64,000 bases of DNA, from positions 62,001-126,000 of the forward strand of contig UQKB01000002.1 of NCBI GenBank assembly GCA_900541565.1, read 5' to 3'. The stretch is from an uncultured Oscillospiraceae bacterium. Lineage in GTDB: Bacteria; Bacillota; Clostridia; Oscillospirales; Acutalibacteraceae. The notes beneath the pieces were generated by a model. It had not been told where the DNA came from and did not search any database. It saw only the letters and a list, made by a program, of their open reading frames with translations. Below, in pieces: positions 33,369-42,814 of the stretch; position 1 is the stretch's first letter; each line of letters starts with the position of its first letter. Position numbers and translations under genes: made by a program.

Positions 33369-36300
33369 TTATTTAAAATATGCTACGCCGCTTTCAAAAA
33401 TTTTCTGGTCCTTTTCAAACGGCACATTCGCATACAGGTTTTCACCCTTGCGCTCCGAATGACCCATTTTACCAAAAATCCTCCCGTTCGGACTTGTGAT
33501 CCCCTCTATCGCGCAGACAGACCCGTTGACATTGTAGCGTATATCGTCAGACGGAGTTCCGTTTAAATCCACATACTGCGTGGCGACCTGCCCGTTTTCG
33601 ATCAGGGTTTTAAGCGTTTCGTCATCAGCGACAAACCGCCCCTCCCCGTGTGATACGGGCACGGCGAACACGTCGCCCGTGTTTACCTTTGCAAGCCAGG
33701 GAGATTTTACAGACGTGACCCTTGTGTACGCCATGTGCGAAATATGCCTGCCGATCGTATTAAACGTAAGGGTGGGGTCCTTTTCGGTGATTTCGGTAAT
33801 TTTTCCATATGGGACAAGCCCAAGCTTGATCAACGCCTGAAAACCGTTGCAAATTCCGAGCATCAGCCCGTCACGCTGCTGCAGCAGCTCCATAACGGCG
33901 TTGGCTACACGCGGGTTGCGCAGCGTTGTGGCAATAAATTTTCCTGAGCCGGCCGGCTCATCCCCACCGCTGAATCCGCCGGGCAGCATAATGATCTGGG
34001 CCTGCCGGATCATCTTTTCCATTTGAAGAATCGTTTCTTCTATATCTGCGGGTGACAGATTTTTTACAACCAGCAGCTCCGGCTGCGCACCTGCCTTTTC
34101 AAAGGCTCTGGCCGTGTCCACTTCGCAGTTTGTTCCGGGAAAAGCAGGGATAAACACCCGAGGTCTTGCCGCCTTTATCGCGGGGGCCTTTTGGCTGCGC
34201 TGATTGTAAAGGGGGATTTCATACGCCATTTTGGGACAATCCGCCTTTGTGGGGAAGACCTTTTCCAGCTTTTCCTCCCATGCCCTTTTCAAGGCTTCCA
34301 TATCAAACGTATGCCCTGCAAGGCATACGGCCTTTTCTTCTGTCGTAACGCCCAGCACATACTGCTCTATCTCTTTTGCAAGGCAAGCGCCGGACGCAAG
34401 CTCCAGAACCAGCCCACCGCTGTACGGTGCAAAAAGCTCCCTGTCTGTAAGCGCATGGTCAAATGTAAAGCCAATCTGGTTGCCAAAGCACATTCTGCAA
34501 ACGGCCGCAGCCGCGCCCCCTTCCCGTAAAACAGAGGCAGACAGCACCTGTTTTTCTTCCAGCAGCGCATATACGGCGTTATACATGGCCTTTAGTTTTT
34601 CCCAGTTTGGCATACCGGTTTCTTTATCTTCCGGCGCGGGCACATACAAAACGCGCGACCCCGCCTTTTTAAACGCCGCCGAAATGGTCTTGGACGCCTT
34701 TGTCATGGCAACGGCAAAGCTGACCAGCGTGGGGGGAACGTCCAAATCCTCAAACGAACCGGACATACTGTCCTTGCCTCCAATAGAAGGGATGCCGAGC
34801 GCAAGCTGCGCCTGCATGGCGCCTAAAAGTGCGGCGGCAGGCTTTCCCCAGCGCTCCGGTTTATCGTATAAGCGTTCAAAATATTCCTGGAAGGTAAGCC
34901 TTGCCGAAAGCGGCTGCGCCCCAACGGCGAGCAGCTTGGAAAGCGATTCTACCACCGCCCAGGCCGCGCCGTGGAACGGGCTCCAGCGTGCAATCCCCGG
35001 AATATAGCCGTAGCTCATTGCCGTGGCGTCGTCTGTTTCCCCTTTTAAAAGCGGGAGCTTTGCCACCATGGCCTCTTCGGGCGTAAGCTGGTACGCCCCG
35101 CCAAACGGCATATTTACCGTCGCCGCCCCAATGCTTGCATCAAACCGCTCGCTTAAGCCGATCTGGCTGCAAACTTCCAAACGCTTTAAGTTTTCCACAA
35201 AAGCCTGCGCCGTGTCCAGCTTCTGCAAAACGGCAGGGGGCGCCGTTCTGTAATTGTCTTCTTTGCTCACTGCGACAATACGCGCGTTTGCCCTTTGCGT
35301 CACACCGTTGGTATTTAAAAACGCACGGCTCAAGCTTACGATCGTGTCCCCGCGCCAACGCATGGTAAGGCGCGGCTCCTGTGTAACCACCGCTACAGCC
35401 GTCGCCTGCAGATTTTCCCTGCGCGCAAGGCGTACAAAGGTTTCCACATCCTCCTTTGCAAGGACAACCGCCATGCGCTCCTGGGATTCAGATATTGCAA
35501 GCTCTGTACCGTCAAGCCCTTCATATTTCTTTGTAACCTTGTCCAAATCCACCAGCAAGCCGTCCGCCAGCTCGCCAATGGCCACACACACGCCGCCCGC
35601 GCCAAAATCGTTGCAGCGCTTGATCAGCGTAGATACCGCCTTATCCCGGAACAGGCGCTGTATCTTTCTTTCTGTGGGCGGGTTCCCCTTCTGCACCTCT
35701 GCACCGCAGGTTTCTATGGATTGCTGCGTATGCGCCTTGGAAGAGCCCGTCGCCCCGCCGCAGCCGTCGCGACCCGTTGCGCCGCCTAAAAGGACGATTA
35801 CATCGCCGGGCTGCGGGACGGCGCGAACGACGTTTTCTTTTGGAGAAGCACCGATCACCGCGCCGATCTCCATCCTTTTTGCAGCGTAGCCAGGATCGTA
35901 AAGCTCCGTAACCTGACCCGTTGCAAGCCCAATCTGATTGCCATAGGAGCTGTAGCCGGCAGCCGCACCCGTTGTAATCTTACGGGTGGGCAGCTTTCCG
36001 GGCATAGTGTCCTTAAATGCAACGGTCGGGTCGCCGCTGCCTGTTACGCGCATGGCCTGGTACACATAAGCGCGGCCGGAAAGCGGGTCGCGGATTGCGC
36101 CGCCCAGGCAGGTGGCCGCGCCGCCGAAGGGTTCAATTTCCGTGGGATGATTATGCGTTTCATTTTTAAACTGTACAAGCCATTTTTCTGTTTTTCCGTC
36201 GATGGTTACAGGAACCTCTATAGAGCAGGCGTTGATCTCGTCGCTTACGTCCAAATCCGGGATCAGCCCTCTCTTGCGCAAAAGCTTCATGCCCACAAGC

Positions 36301-37136
36301 GCCATGTCCATCAGACATATATCCCGTTTTGTATCTTTTCCGTAAAGCTCATCCCTTGCGGCATAATACGCCTGCAGCGCGCCCTCGATTACAGAGCTTA
36401 TATCGCTTGGCTCAATCTCTATCTTTTCAAGCTTTGTCAAAAAGGTGGTATGGCGGCAGTGGTCGGACCAATAGGTGTCAATCACACGCAGCTCTGTTAC
36501 ACTGGGGTCGCGTTTTTCCTCATCGCGAAAATACGCCCGGCAAAATTCCAGGTCGGAAAGCGTCATGGCAAAACCCATGGAGCGATAATACGCCTGCATC
36601 TGCTCGTCTGTAAAGGAGGTAAAGCCCTCCACCCGCTTTACGTTTTCAGGCGTTTGTACGGGGATGTCCAGCGTCTTGGGCTTTTCAAGCGATGCAACTC
36701 TTGATTCTACGGGGTTTACCAGGTAATTTTGCACCTTCTGAAAGTCCTGCTCTGAGATCTTTCCCTTTAAAACAAGCACCCTGGCTGTCAAAACCTGCGG
36801 GCGTTCCCCCTGCGTCAGTAAGGACACGCACTGCGCCGCGCTGTCTGCACGCTGGTCGTACTGCCCAGGCAGGTATTCCATGGCAAAAACCAGATCCTCT
36901 TCCTCCACAGGAAGGTTCTCTTCAAAGGTAACGTCCTGATTGGGTTCGGAAAAAATCGTCCCCCTTGCCTTTTCAAAGTCCTCGCGGCTTAACCCCGCCA
37001 CGTCATAACGGTTGATCAGCCGCAGGCCCTCTATACATTTCAGCCCCAAATTGTGGCGCAGATCCCATAGCATTTGCGAAGCCTCTACGTCAAAGCCTTT
37101 TCTTTTTTCTACAAACAATCTTATGACGTTTGACAT
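33369..37136 (-). CDS. purL: Phosphoribosylformylglycinamidine synthase (single-chain PurL)
   Basis: A 1255-residue cytosolic enzyme of purine synthesis converting FGAR plus glutamine to FGAM. It is the large fused form: a PurS-like N-terminal region (about 1-160), linker, two ATP/FGAR-binding halves (FKNETHNHPTEIEPFGGAATCLGG, RDGCGGATGSS, GGKDSMSGSF) and a C-terminal glutamine amidotransferase (about 980-1255). The amidotransferase has PGGFSGGDEPAGS, the nucleophile Cys in LGICNGFQALIKLG, and VSHGEGRF. This matches the clostridial type of long PurL. It is monocistronic; no other pur gene is in the window. The start ATG has a G-rich GGGGG site. Confidence 0.97.
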   Translation of the reverse strand: MSNVIRLFVEKRKGFDVEASQMLWDLRHNLGLKCIEGLRLINRYDVAGLSREDFEKARGTIFSEPNQDVTFEENLPVEEEDLVFAMEYLPGQYDQRADSAAQCVSLLTQGERPQVLTARVLVLKGKISEQDFQKVQNYLVNPVESRVASLEKPKTLDIPVQTPENVKRVEGFTSFTDEQMQAYYRSMGFAMTLSDLEFCRAYFRDEEKRDPSVTELRVIDTYWSDHCRHTTFLTKLEKIEIEPSDISSVIEGALQAYYAARDELYGKDTKRDICLMDMALVGMKLLRKRGLIPDLDVSDEINACSIEVPVTIDGKTEKWLVQFKNETHNHPTEIEPFGGAATCLGGAIRDPLSGRAYVYQAMRVTGSGDPTVAFKDTMPGKLPTRKITTGAAAGYSSYGNQIGLATGQVTELYDPGYAAKRMEIGAVIGASPKENVVRAVPQPGDVIVLLGGATGRDGCGGATGSSKAHTQQSIETCGAEVQKGNPPTERKIQRLFRDKAVSTLIKRCNDFGAGGVCVAIGELADGLLVDLDKVTKKYEGLDGTELAISESQERMAVVLAKEDVETFVRLARRENLQATAVAVVTQEPRLTMRWRGDTIVSLSRAFLNTNGVTQRANARIVAVSKEDNYRTAPPAVLQKLDTAQAFVENLKRLEVCSQIGLSERFDASIGAATVNMPFGGAYQLTPEEAMVAKLPLLKGETDDATAMSYGYIPGIARWSPFHGAAWAVVESLSKLLAVGAQPLSARLTFQEYFERLYDKPERWGKPAAALLGAMQAQLALGIPSIGGKDSMSGSFEDLDVPPTLVSFAVAMTKASKTISAAFKKAGSRVLYVPAPEDKETGMPNWEKLKAMYNAVYALLEEKQVLSASVLREGGAAAAVCRMCFGNQIGFTFDHALTDRELFAPYSGGLVLELASGACLAKEIEQYVLGVTTEEKAVCLAGHTFDMEALKRAWEEKLEKVFPTKADCPKMAYEIPLYNQRSQKAPAIKAARPRVFIPAFPGTNCEVDTARAFEKAGAQPELLVVKNLSPADIEETILQMEKMIRQAQIIMLPGGFSGGDEPAGSGKFIATTLRNPRVANAVMELLQQRDGLMLGICNGFQALIKLGLVPYGKITEITEKDPTLTFNTIGRHISHMAYTRVTSVKSPWLAKVNTGDVFAVPVSHGEGRFVADDETLKTLIENGQVATQYVDLNGTPSDDIRYNVNGSVCAIEGITSPNGRIFGKMGHSERKGENLYANVPFEKDQKIFESGVAYFK

Positions 37137-37170
37137 TGTACAACCCCCGTAATGTTCAATTTATTTTTGT

Positions 37171-37199
37171 ATTTTATCATAGAACCAGACAATTTACAA
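37171..37199 (-). promoter_or_regulatory. purL promoter
   Basis: TTGTAA (37194-37199), 17 bp, TAAAAT (37171-37176) on the minus strand, about 35 bases before the start codon. I saw no purine riboswitch or PurBox. Confidence 0.65.
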
Positions 37200-37202
37200 A
37201 TA

Positions 37203-37235
37203 AAACCGGGAAAAAACCCTTCATTTTCCCGGTTT
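37203..37235 (-). terminator. ribF terminator overlapping the stop
   Basis: AAACCGGGAAAA pairs with TTTTCCCGGTTT across 9 nt. The stem contains the last codons of ribF, and TTTTATTTG ends it on the minus strand. Confidence 0.75.
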
Positions 37236-38156
37236 CTTTTCCATATACTGGGCAAAAACATGCTGCGCCCGGCACCCGTCTTTTAAAATCGCGCTTTGCA
37301 GCTGCTCCAGGCTTTCAAACTTTTTTTCATCGCGCAAAAACGCCAGCAGCTGAACCTCTATTTTCTTTCCATACAGCTCGCCGCAGGTATCCTGCGGCAT
37401 CCATGTTTCCGCCAAAGGCGACACTGCGCCTACCGTAGGCCGCATGCCTATATTGGTAACGCCGCACCGCAGGCCATCCTCCAGACAAACCGCCGTGGCA
37501 TACACACCAAACCGCGGCAAAACAAAGCCGGCGGGAAAAGGCTGGTTAAAAGTAGGCGTATGCAGGCGCCTGCCAAGCTGGTTTCCCTTTTGCACGGCAA
37601 AATCAAAGGCAAACGGCCGGCCAAGCATCTGGGTTGCATCGTCAATATCGCCCTGCATCAGCGCCTTGCGGATTCTGGTAGAGCTGACGGGCGCATCTTT
37701 ATACAAAACAGGCGGCATAGACACTACTTCTATGGAAAATTCCCGGCAGATCGCCGACAGCATGTGCGCGTCTGCCTTTCCTCCGCTGCCAAAATGGTAA
37801 TTAAAACCGCAAAACACTTTTTTGGCACGCAGCGTGCGTACCAACACCTCTTCGACAAAATCATAAGGGGAAAGCAGCATAACCTGCCGGAAGTCCACTG
37901 TGTATAAAAGCTCTATCCCGCTTTCTGCAAACAGGGCTTCCTTTTGTTGCATCGTCAGCAGGGCGGGTGCTTCTTTTTTGCGCAATTGCGCCTGCGGACT
38001 TTTTAAAAAAGTAAACGCCGCCGGTACAAGCGCGTCTGTTTTGCAGAAAACAGCCTGCTGCAAAACAGCCTGATGCCCCCTATGCACCCCATCAAAAAAA
38101 CCCAGAGCAACGGCTGTATCCCGCTTGGCAGGACACAGCTGTCTTTTTATCTTCAT
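37221..38156 (-). CDS. ribF: Bifunctional riboflavin kinase/FAD synthetase RibF
   Basis: A 311-residue enzyme making FMN and FAD. The N-terminal FMN adenylyltransferase has VALGFFDGVHRGHQAVL (nucleotidyltransferase HxGH-like loop), FCGFNYHFGSGG and SSTRIRKAL. The C-terminal flavokinase has RPFAFDFAVQKGNQLGRRLHTPTFNQP, with the PTxN motif, and ATAVCLED. It is the last gene of an operon with the small membrane protein and nudix genes. The truB/rpsO neighbours known elsewhere are not here. FMN supply suits the flavoenzyme-rich physiology (FprA, RnfC/D/G). Confidence 0.95.
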   Translation of the reverse strand: MKIKRQLCPAKRDTAVALGFFDGVHRGHQAVLQQAVFCKTDALVPAAFTFLKSPQAQLRKKEAPALLTMQQKEALFAESGIELLYTVDFRQVMLLSPYDFVEEVLVRTLRAKKVFCGFNYHFGSGGKADAHMLSAICREFSIEVVSMPPVLYKDAPVSSTRIRKALMQGDIDDATQMLGRPFAFDFAVQKGNQLGRRLHTPTFNQPFPAGFVLPRFGVYATAVCLEDGLRCGVTNIGMRPTVGAVSPLAETWMPQDTCGELYGKKIEVQLLAFLRDEKKFESLEQLQSAILKDGCRAQHVFAQYMEKKPGK

Positions 38157-38186
38157 AAAATCTCTCCGCTTTCGTTTTGCGCGTTT

Positions 38187-38552
38187 TTACCGGCTGCTTG
38201 TAATGGAAAAAATGCGCCGGACTTCTATGATCATAGAAAGAACACAGGTCAGTATCAGCCCTATGTCTATGTACGCAAAAATCTGGAACGACTGCTCCAG
38301 CTGTATGGAGGTTGGGCTGGACTGCCCTGTTAAAAAGCCTGTTACGGCATTGGCAACGTTGGCTATGCCGGAATCCCCGGATGAGGACGAAAGGCTGATA
38401 TTGATTACCGCTGTAAATATCAGGAATACAATCAGCATAACAATAGAGGTCCCCGTAAAAAGCGGCTTGGCAGGCTTGTTGATGATACAGAAAATAAAAA
38501 CACATAAAACGATCGCCGCAGCCGCAATGACCACGACCGGATTAATCAACAT
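38187..38552 (-). CDS. Hypothetical small membrane protein
   Basis: A 121-residue protein with three hydrophobic helices (PVVVIAAAAIVLCVFIFCII, TSIVMLIVFLIFTAVINISL, IFAYIDIGLILTCVLSMII). A Ser/Gly-rich loop lies between helices 2 and 3, and the end is short and basic. It sits between the nudix gene (19 bases) and ribF (30 bases) on one transcript. I do not recognise the family. A role with flavin or nucleotide metabolism is not supported by anything beyond position. Confidence 0.78.
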   Translation of the reverse strand: MLINPVVVIAAAAIVLCVFIFCIINKPAKPLFTGTSIVMLIVFLIFTAVINISLSSSSGDSGIANVANAVTGFLTGQSSPTSIQLEQSFQIFAYIDIGLILTCVLSMIIEVRRIFSITSSR

Positions 38553-38571
38553 GTCGGAGCACCTCTCTTTT

Positions 38572-39117
38572 TTACAAAATGCCTTTTTGCAGCAGTAAGG
38601 CCGTTTTTAACACCGCCGTCTGTGTTTTGGCGTCTGGAATTTGGTTGTTTAAAACCATTTCCACCGCCTGATTCAAAGGAATTTTCCGTACATGCAAAAA
38701 TTCGTCCTCGTCAGGGCAGCTGCCTGCAATCTCTTCCACACGGCAAAAATACAGATGGATAATCTCTGCACAATAGCCGGGCGACGGATATAGCTGCCCA
38801 AGCGACACATAGTCCTTTCCGGTAGCGCCGGTTTCTTCCTTTAGCTCCCGCTTCCCGTTTTCCAGCGGGTTCTGCCCTTTTTCCAGCTTGCCTGCAGGCA
38901 GTTCCAGCACGACCTCATGATACGGATAACGAAACTGCTCTACAAACAAAAGCTCCTGCTGCGGCGTAAGCGCCGCAATACACACCCCGCCGGGATGCCC
39001 GACCACCTCTCTTGTGGACGTATGCCCATTTTGCAGCGCAACGCGGTCCAGCGTGACTTCAATCACTCTGCCTTCAAAAACCGTTTTACTGTCCAGCGTT
39101 TTTTCATAAAATTGCAT
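38572..39117 (-). CDS. Nudix hydrolase, ADP-ribose pyrophosphatase type
   Basis: A 181-residue hydrolase that should cleave ADP-ribose or related nucleoside diphosphates. EVVLELPAGKLEKGQNPLENG runs into the Nudix box RELKEETGA (76-98). The box position normally occupied by its first Glu is Gln82; the essential REUxEE part is intact. QFRYPYHEVVLELPAG and SPGYCAEIIHLYF are typical of the ADP-ribose group. ATG 39117 has GGGAGG 10 nt ahead; the open frame reaches further upstream, across the divergent promoter region, and is not coding. It is first in the operon with ribF. Confidence 0.92.
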   Translation of the reverse strand: MQFYEKTLDSKTVFEGRVIEVTLDRVALQNGHTSTREVVGHPGGVCIAALTPQQELLFVEQFRYPYHEVVLELPAGKLEKGQNPLENGKRELKEETGATGKDYVSLGQLYPSPGYCAEIIHLYFCRVEEIAGSCPDEDEFLHVRKIPLNQAVEMVLNNQIPDAKTQTAVLKTALLLQKGIL

Positions 39118-39207
39118 AAAAAATCTGCCTCCCGCGGTTTTAAACCGCCGTTTCTCTTCATATGGTATATATACATCGTTTATTAAAAAATCAAAAGGCG
39201 GGATAGA

Positions 39208-40116
39208 ATGCACCACACAGTCAACTGCGGGCAAGCACCTGCAGACGAAAGGGAACGGTCTTCCCTTTCCCATATATTGTCAAGAAAGTACCCTTTTTTA
39301 AAGCGCATTTCCATTGGGCACAGCAGATGCGGCAGGGCGATTGAAGCGCTCTCATTGGGAAATGAAGCCGAGCAGGTTCTATACTGCGGCGCCTTTCACG
39401 GTATGGAATGGCTTACAAGCCTTTTGCTCTATCGCTTTCTGGACGAAATCTGCAGCGCAGCGCAGACAGGCGGCAGCGTTGCAGAAATCCGGATCGGCCG
39501 GTTTTTAAACCGCCGGGGACTTGCCGTTGTACCGTGCGTCAATCCAGACGGCGTAGAAATTGCCCTGCACGGTGCCGAAAGCGCCGGGAGATACGCCGAT
39601 CTTGTGTCTGCCGTGTCCAAAGGGAAAACAGATCGCTGGCAGGCAAATGCGGCGGGCGTAGACATCAACCATAACTTTGACGCCGGTTGGCAATCCCTGC
39701 ACGAAGCCGAGCAAAACGCGGGGATTATCGGCCCTGCCGCTACACGCTTTGGCGGTCCATACCCGGAAAGCGAGCCGGAAACACAGGCGCTTACCCATTT
39801 TTGTAAACGCCACCATATACGTCATGCTACCGCGTTCCACAGCCAGGGCGAAGAAATTTATTGGCACTTTGGGGACAACACCCCGGAACAATCACGGCTT
39901 ATGGCCACCGTTCTGGCGCAAACCAGCGGTTATACCATGTCCGCGCCGGAAGGCCTTGCCGTTGGCGGCGGATTTAAAGACTGGTTTATCACGCAATTTG
40001 GCCGTCCAGGCTTTACGGTAGAAATAGGGAAAGGCAAAAACCCTTTACCGGTCGAAGACCTCCATGCTATTTACCACCAGCTGGAAGAAATGCTGACCCT
40101 GTGTCTGATTTTATAA
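39208..40116 (+). CDS. M14-family zinc carboxypeptidase, gamma-D-Glu-diamino acid type
   Basis: A 302-residue metallopeptidase. Zinc ligands are H64 and E67 in GAFHGMEW and H211 in TAFHSQGEE; the catalytic Glu is E272 in FTVEIGKG. The substrate-carboxylate motif of classical carboxypeptidases (N-R) reads INHNFD, so Arg is His. That fits relatives that cut the gamma-D-Glu-diaminopimelate bond of wall peptides. There is no signal peptide, so it should act in the cytosol on recycled muropeptides, or in the spore. It is divergent from the nudix gene and monocistronic. The specificity is inferred. Confidence 0.88.
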   Translation: MHHTVNCGQAPADERERSSLSHILSRKYPFLKRISIGHSRCGRAIEALSLGNEAEQVLYCGAFHGMEWLTSLLLYRFLDEICSAAQTGGSVAEIRIGRFLNRRGLAVVPCVNPDGVEIALHGAESAGRYADLVSAVSKGKTDRWQANAAGVDINHNFDAGWQSLHEAEQNAGIIGPAATRFGGPYPESEPETQALTHFCKRHHIRHATAFHSQGEEIYWHFGDNTPEQSRLMATVLAQTSGYTMSAPEGLAVGGGFKDWFITQFGRPGFTVEIGKGKNPLPVEDLHAIYHQLEEMLTLCLIL

Positions 40117-40314
40117 CCGGTCTGTATATAGCCTCTTTTATGCTTATTATACCAAGGAAGTAACAAGTATGCAACGAAATTGTAATCTATCTGTTATTGC
40201 AGGTGCAGTATATATATGGTATTCTTATTATAGAATTCCAAAAAAATAACACAAAATATGCCATAACAGATATTTTGTCTGTGTACTAATATTTTTGGAC
40301 TCTTCCTAAAAAAT

Positions 40315-40341
40315 GAACTGTAAGCGCTCGGCTTACAGTTC
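40315..40341. terminator. Bidirectional terminator between M14 peptidase gene and asnB
   Basis: GAACTGTAAGC pairs with GCTTACAGTTC across 5 nt. Seven T follow on plus, and ATTTTTTAGG follows on minus for asnB. Confidence 0.88.
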
Positions 40342-40346
40342 TTTTT

Positions 40347-42176
40347 TTAATCCTTAAAATAAATATTGTACCAAACCAGAAAAATATAGATGGTCCATAC
40401 CTTGCGGCTGTTGTCTTCTTTTCCGGTGTAATGCTCATCCAGAAATTCAACCAGGACGTCGCTGTTAAAAAACTTCTTTGCTGTTTCTGAGCAAAACATT
40501 TCTTTTACCACGTTATAATATTTTTCGTCCCGCAGCCAGACCCTGGTCGGAACAGGAAAGCCCAGCTTTTCCTTCTGCGCTGTTTCCGGTGGAAGATGGC
40601 GCAAGGCGGCCTGCCGCATGGCGTATTTTGTGTTCTTCCTGTTGACGCGCAGCTTTGTGGGAAGCGAAGCTGCGACCTTAAATACCTCTTTGTCCAAAAA
40701 CGGGACGCGCAGCTCCAGAGAATTTGCCATGCTCATCCGGTCGGCCTTTAAAAGAATATCCCCAACCATCCACAGGTTGATGTCCAGATACTGCATTTTT
40801 GTTACTTCATCATAATCCTTCACGCGGTCATAGTATTTTTTGCACAAATCCTGCGGGCGCGTAACAATAGAGGGGTCTTTTAAAATGCGCCGTTTATCGT
40901 CGGCGTCATACATAAAAGCATTGCCGATAAACTTTTCTTCAATCGGGCGGGCGCCGCGCATAAGAAAGCCTCTGCCCTTGATATCCGGCAGCTTTTTCGC
41001 CTGGCGGTACAAAAACATCCGAAACCGGTACGGCAACAGCCTTTGGTACCATTTAAAAACGCGCGGTTCGTTGTACACGGTGTATCCGCCAAACAGCTCG
41101 TCCGCCCCTTCGCCGGACAAAACCACCTTGACCGATTCGCTTGCAAGCTTGGACACAAAATACAGCGCAATGCATGACGGGTCTGCAAGCGGCTGGTCCA
41201 TATGATACTGCACCTTTTCTATGCTGCCCCAAAACTCCTCCGATTTAATAAGCTTTGTGTGATGGTCTACGCCAATTTTTTCTGACAGGCGCTTGGCCCA
41301 GCTGATCTCATTGTACCGTTCCCCAAAATCAAAACCAACGGTAAAGGTCTTCTGGTCTGCAAAATATGTAGAAACATAGCTGGAATCCACTCCGCTTGAT
41401 AAAAAGCAGCCAACCTCCACGTCGCTGATCTTATGCGCATTGACAGAATTTTCAAAAACCTGCTCAATTTTGTCAATTGCCTGCTGCTCCGTCATGGTAT
41501 CATCCGGGTTGAATTTTGCCTCCCAATAGCGCGTAATTTCTACCTTTCCGTCCCTATACCACAGGTAATGGCCCGGTAAAAGGCAGTACACCCCTTCAAA
41601 AAAGGTTTCTGGCGGCACCGCATACTGGAAAGAAAGATAACGGTCAAGCGTTTTATAGTTAAATTTTTTTTCAAAGCCCGGAAACTGCAAAATCGATTTA
41701 ATTTCCGACGCGTAAAGAAAGCTCTGCCCAACCTGTGTGTAATGCATTGGCTTGATCCCAAAAAAATCGCGCGCAATAAACACGGAATGGTCTTTCGTAT
41801 TATAAATGGCAAACCCAAACATGCCCCTGAGTCTGTCCAGGATTTTTTCTCCCCATTGCTCAAAGCCGTGCAGGATGACCTCCGTATCCGACTGCGTGGT
41901 AAAGGCGTGCCCCAGCTGCAGCAGTTCCTTTCGGATCTCCTGATAATTATAGATTTCGCCGTTGAAATTGATTACCAGAGTTTTGTCCTCGTTAAAAATT
42001 GGCTGATGTCCCGCGCCCAGGTCTATAATACTCAGGCGGCGGAAGCCCATGGATATAAAGTCATCCTTGTAAAAGCCGCTGTCGTCCGGCCCTCTGTGGG
42101 TAATGACCTCCGTCATATTTTGAATTGTCTGATCCCTGTCAATGATCTGTCCTGTAAAACCGCAGATCCCACACAT
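40347..42176 (-). CDS. asnB: Asparagine synthase (glutamine-hydrolysing)
   Basis: A 609-residue cytosolic enzyme. The N-terminal class II amidotransferase begins with the catalytic Cys in MCGICGF and shows ITHRGPDDSG, NFNGEIYNY and SDTEVILHGFE. The synthetase domain has the PP-loop FLSSGVDSSYV, VLSGEGADELFGGY and LRVPFLDKEV. It makes asparagine from aspartate with ATP and glutamine. AAGGAG lies 9 nt before the ATG. It is monocistronic with its own promoter 40 bases upstream. I checked the leader for an asparagine T-box and found none, as the promoter is too close. Confidence 0.96.
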   Translation of the reverse strand: MCGICGFTGQIIDRDQTIQNMTEVITHRGPDDSGFYKDDFISMGFRRLSIIDLGAGHQPIFNEDKTLVINFNGEIYNYQEIRKELLQLGHAFTTQSDTEVILHGFEQWGEKILDRLRGMFGFAIYNTKDHSVFIARDFFGIKPMHYTQVGQSFLYASEIKSILQFPGFEKKFNYKTLDRYLSFQYAVPPETFFEGVYCLLPGHYLWYRDGKVEITRYWEAKFNPDDTMTEQQAIDKIEQVFENSVNAHKISDVEVGCFLSSGVDSSYVSTYFADQKTFTVGFDFGERYNEISWAKRLSEKIGVDHHTKLIKSEEFWGSIEKVQYHMDQPLADPSCIALYFVSKLASESVKVVLSGEGADELFGGYTVYNEPRVFKWYQRLLPYRFRMFLYRQAKKLPDIKGRGFLMRGARPIEEKFIGNAFMYDADDKRRILKDPSIVTRPQDLCKKYYDRVKDYDEVTKMQYLDINLWMVGDILLKADRMSMANSLELRVPFLDKEVFKVAASLPTKLRVNRKNTKYAMRQAALRHLPPETAQKEKLGFPVPTRVWLRDEKYYNVVKEMFCSETAKKFFNSDVLVEFLDEHYTGKEDNSRKVWTIYIFLVWYNIYFKD

Positions 42177-42214
42177 AGCAAATCGCTCCTTATAAATCCC
42201 TTCAAATATTTATG

Positions 42215-42243
42215 ATTTTACCACAATTGCTCTTCCCTTGCAA
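42215..42243 (-). promoter_or_regulatory. asnB promoter
   Basis: TTGCAA (42238-42243), 17 bp, TAAAAT (42215-42220) on the minus strand. Confidence 0.65.
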
Positions 42244-42765
42244 GGACTCCTCCCGTTTGGAAAACAACGCGGTTGTGTTTGTTTTTTTATTGGAGAACGA
42301 GGCGGAAAAAGACAAAGATGAAGTGTGGAGAAAGAACGGAAACAACCTGAAGCGTGCGGAAGATTCCCAGCCTTGCCGCCTGGCAGCCTTCAAGCCTTTC
42401 GTCGGGCATGCGCTGCTTTTTTTGCGCTTTGGGAAGTGTTCATCATTTGTCATATTAAGAAGAGAAGTTTTCATGACAAAGGGAGGGGAAAGCAGCAGCT
42501 TGCCTTGACAATAAAGGCAGAAAACGGTTTAAAGAAGCGGCGATCTGTTCGGACGATACGGCGGTAACTGGTCCGGGGCCAGCACAGCAGACCCAAAAAG
42601 GCTGTGCGGCACAGGCAAGCCGCGGGCGCGGTGTACCGCATTCTCCGCAATTGCCGGGCATCGTTTGAACAAATGAAAAACGGCTCAATTTGCAAATGTT
42701 GCGTACATATTGTTACAGCTTTATTAAGCCAAGACGTTCTTTCCATTTGTTTTTTAACCATAGCT
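42244..42765. other. Unassigned 520-base intergenic region
   Basis: The longest stretch without a recognised gene. Frames on both strands are short, lack ribosome sites and look random. The part near 42540-42660 is GC-rich with several local self-complementary pieces, but it does not show the conserved cores of SRP RNA, tmRNA, RNase P RNA, 6S RNA or a T-box that I could recognise. It may hold a degraded gene or an unidentified RNA. Confidence 0.4.
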
Positions 42766-42801
42766 AACGCTGGCAGCACCTGTTTTGACACTGCCAGCGT
42801 T
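42766..42801. terminator. Hairpin after ABC permease gene
   Basis: AACGCTGGCAG pairs perfectly with CTGCCAGCGTT across 14 nt, just beyond the permease stop on the minus strand. The U-run is weak. Confidence 0.65.
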
Positions 42802-42814
42802 CCTTTCAGCACAA

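Noticed and set aside
42177..42500. T-box riboswitch for asnB
   Set aside because: The promoter lies only about 40 bases from the start codon, and I found no TGGNACC core on the minus strand.
42455..42812. Small minus-strand frames in the gap between asnB and the ABC permease
   Set aside because: They have no ribosome sites and no composition bias typical of genes, and they overlap the permease terminator.
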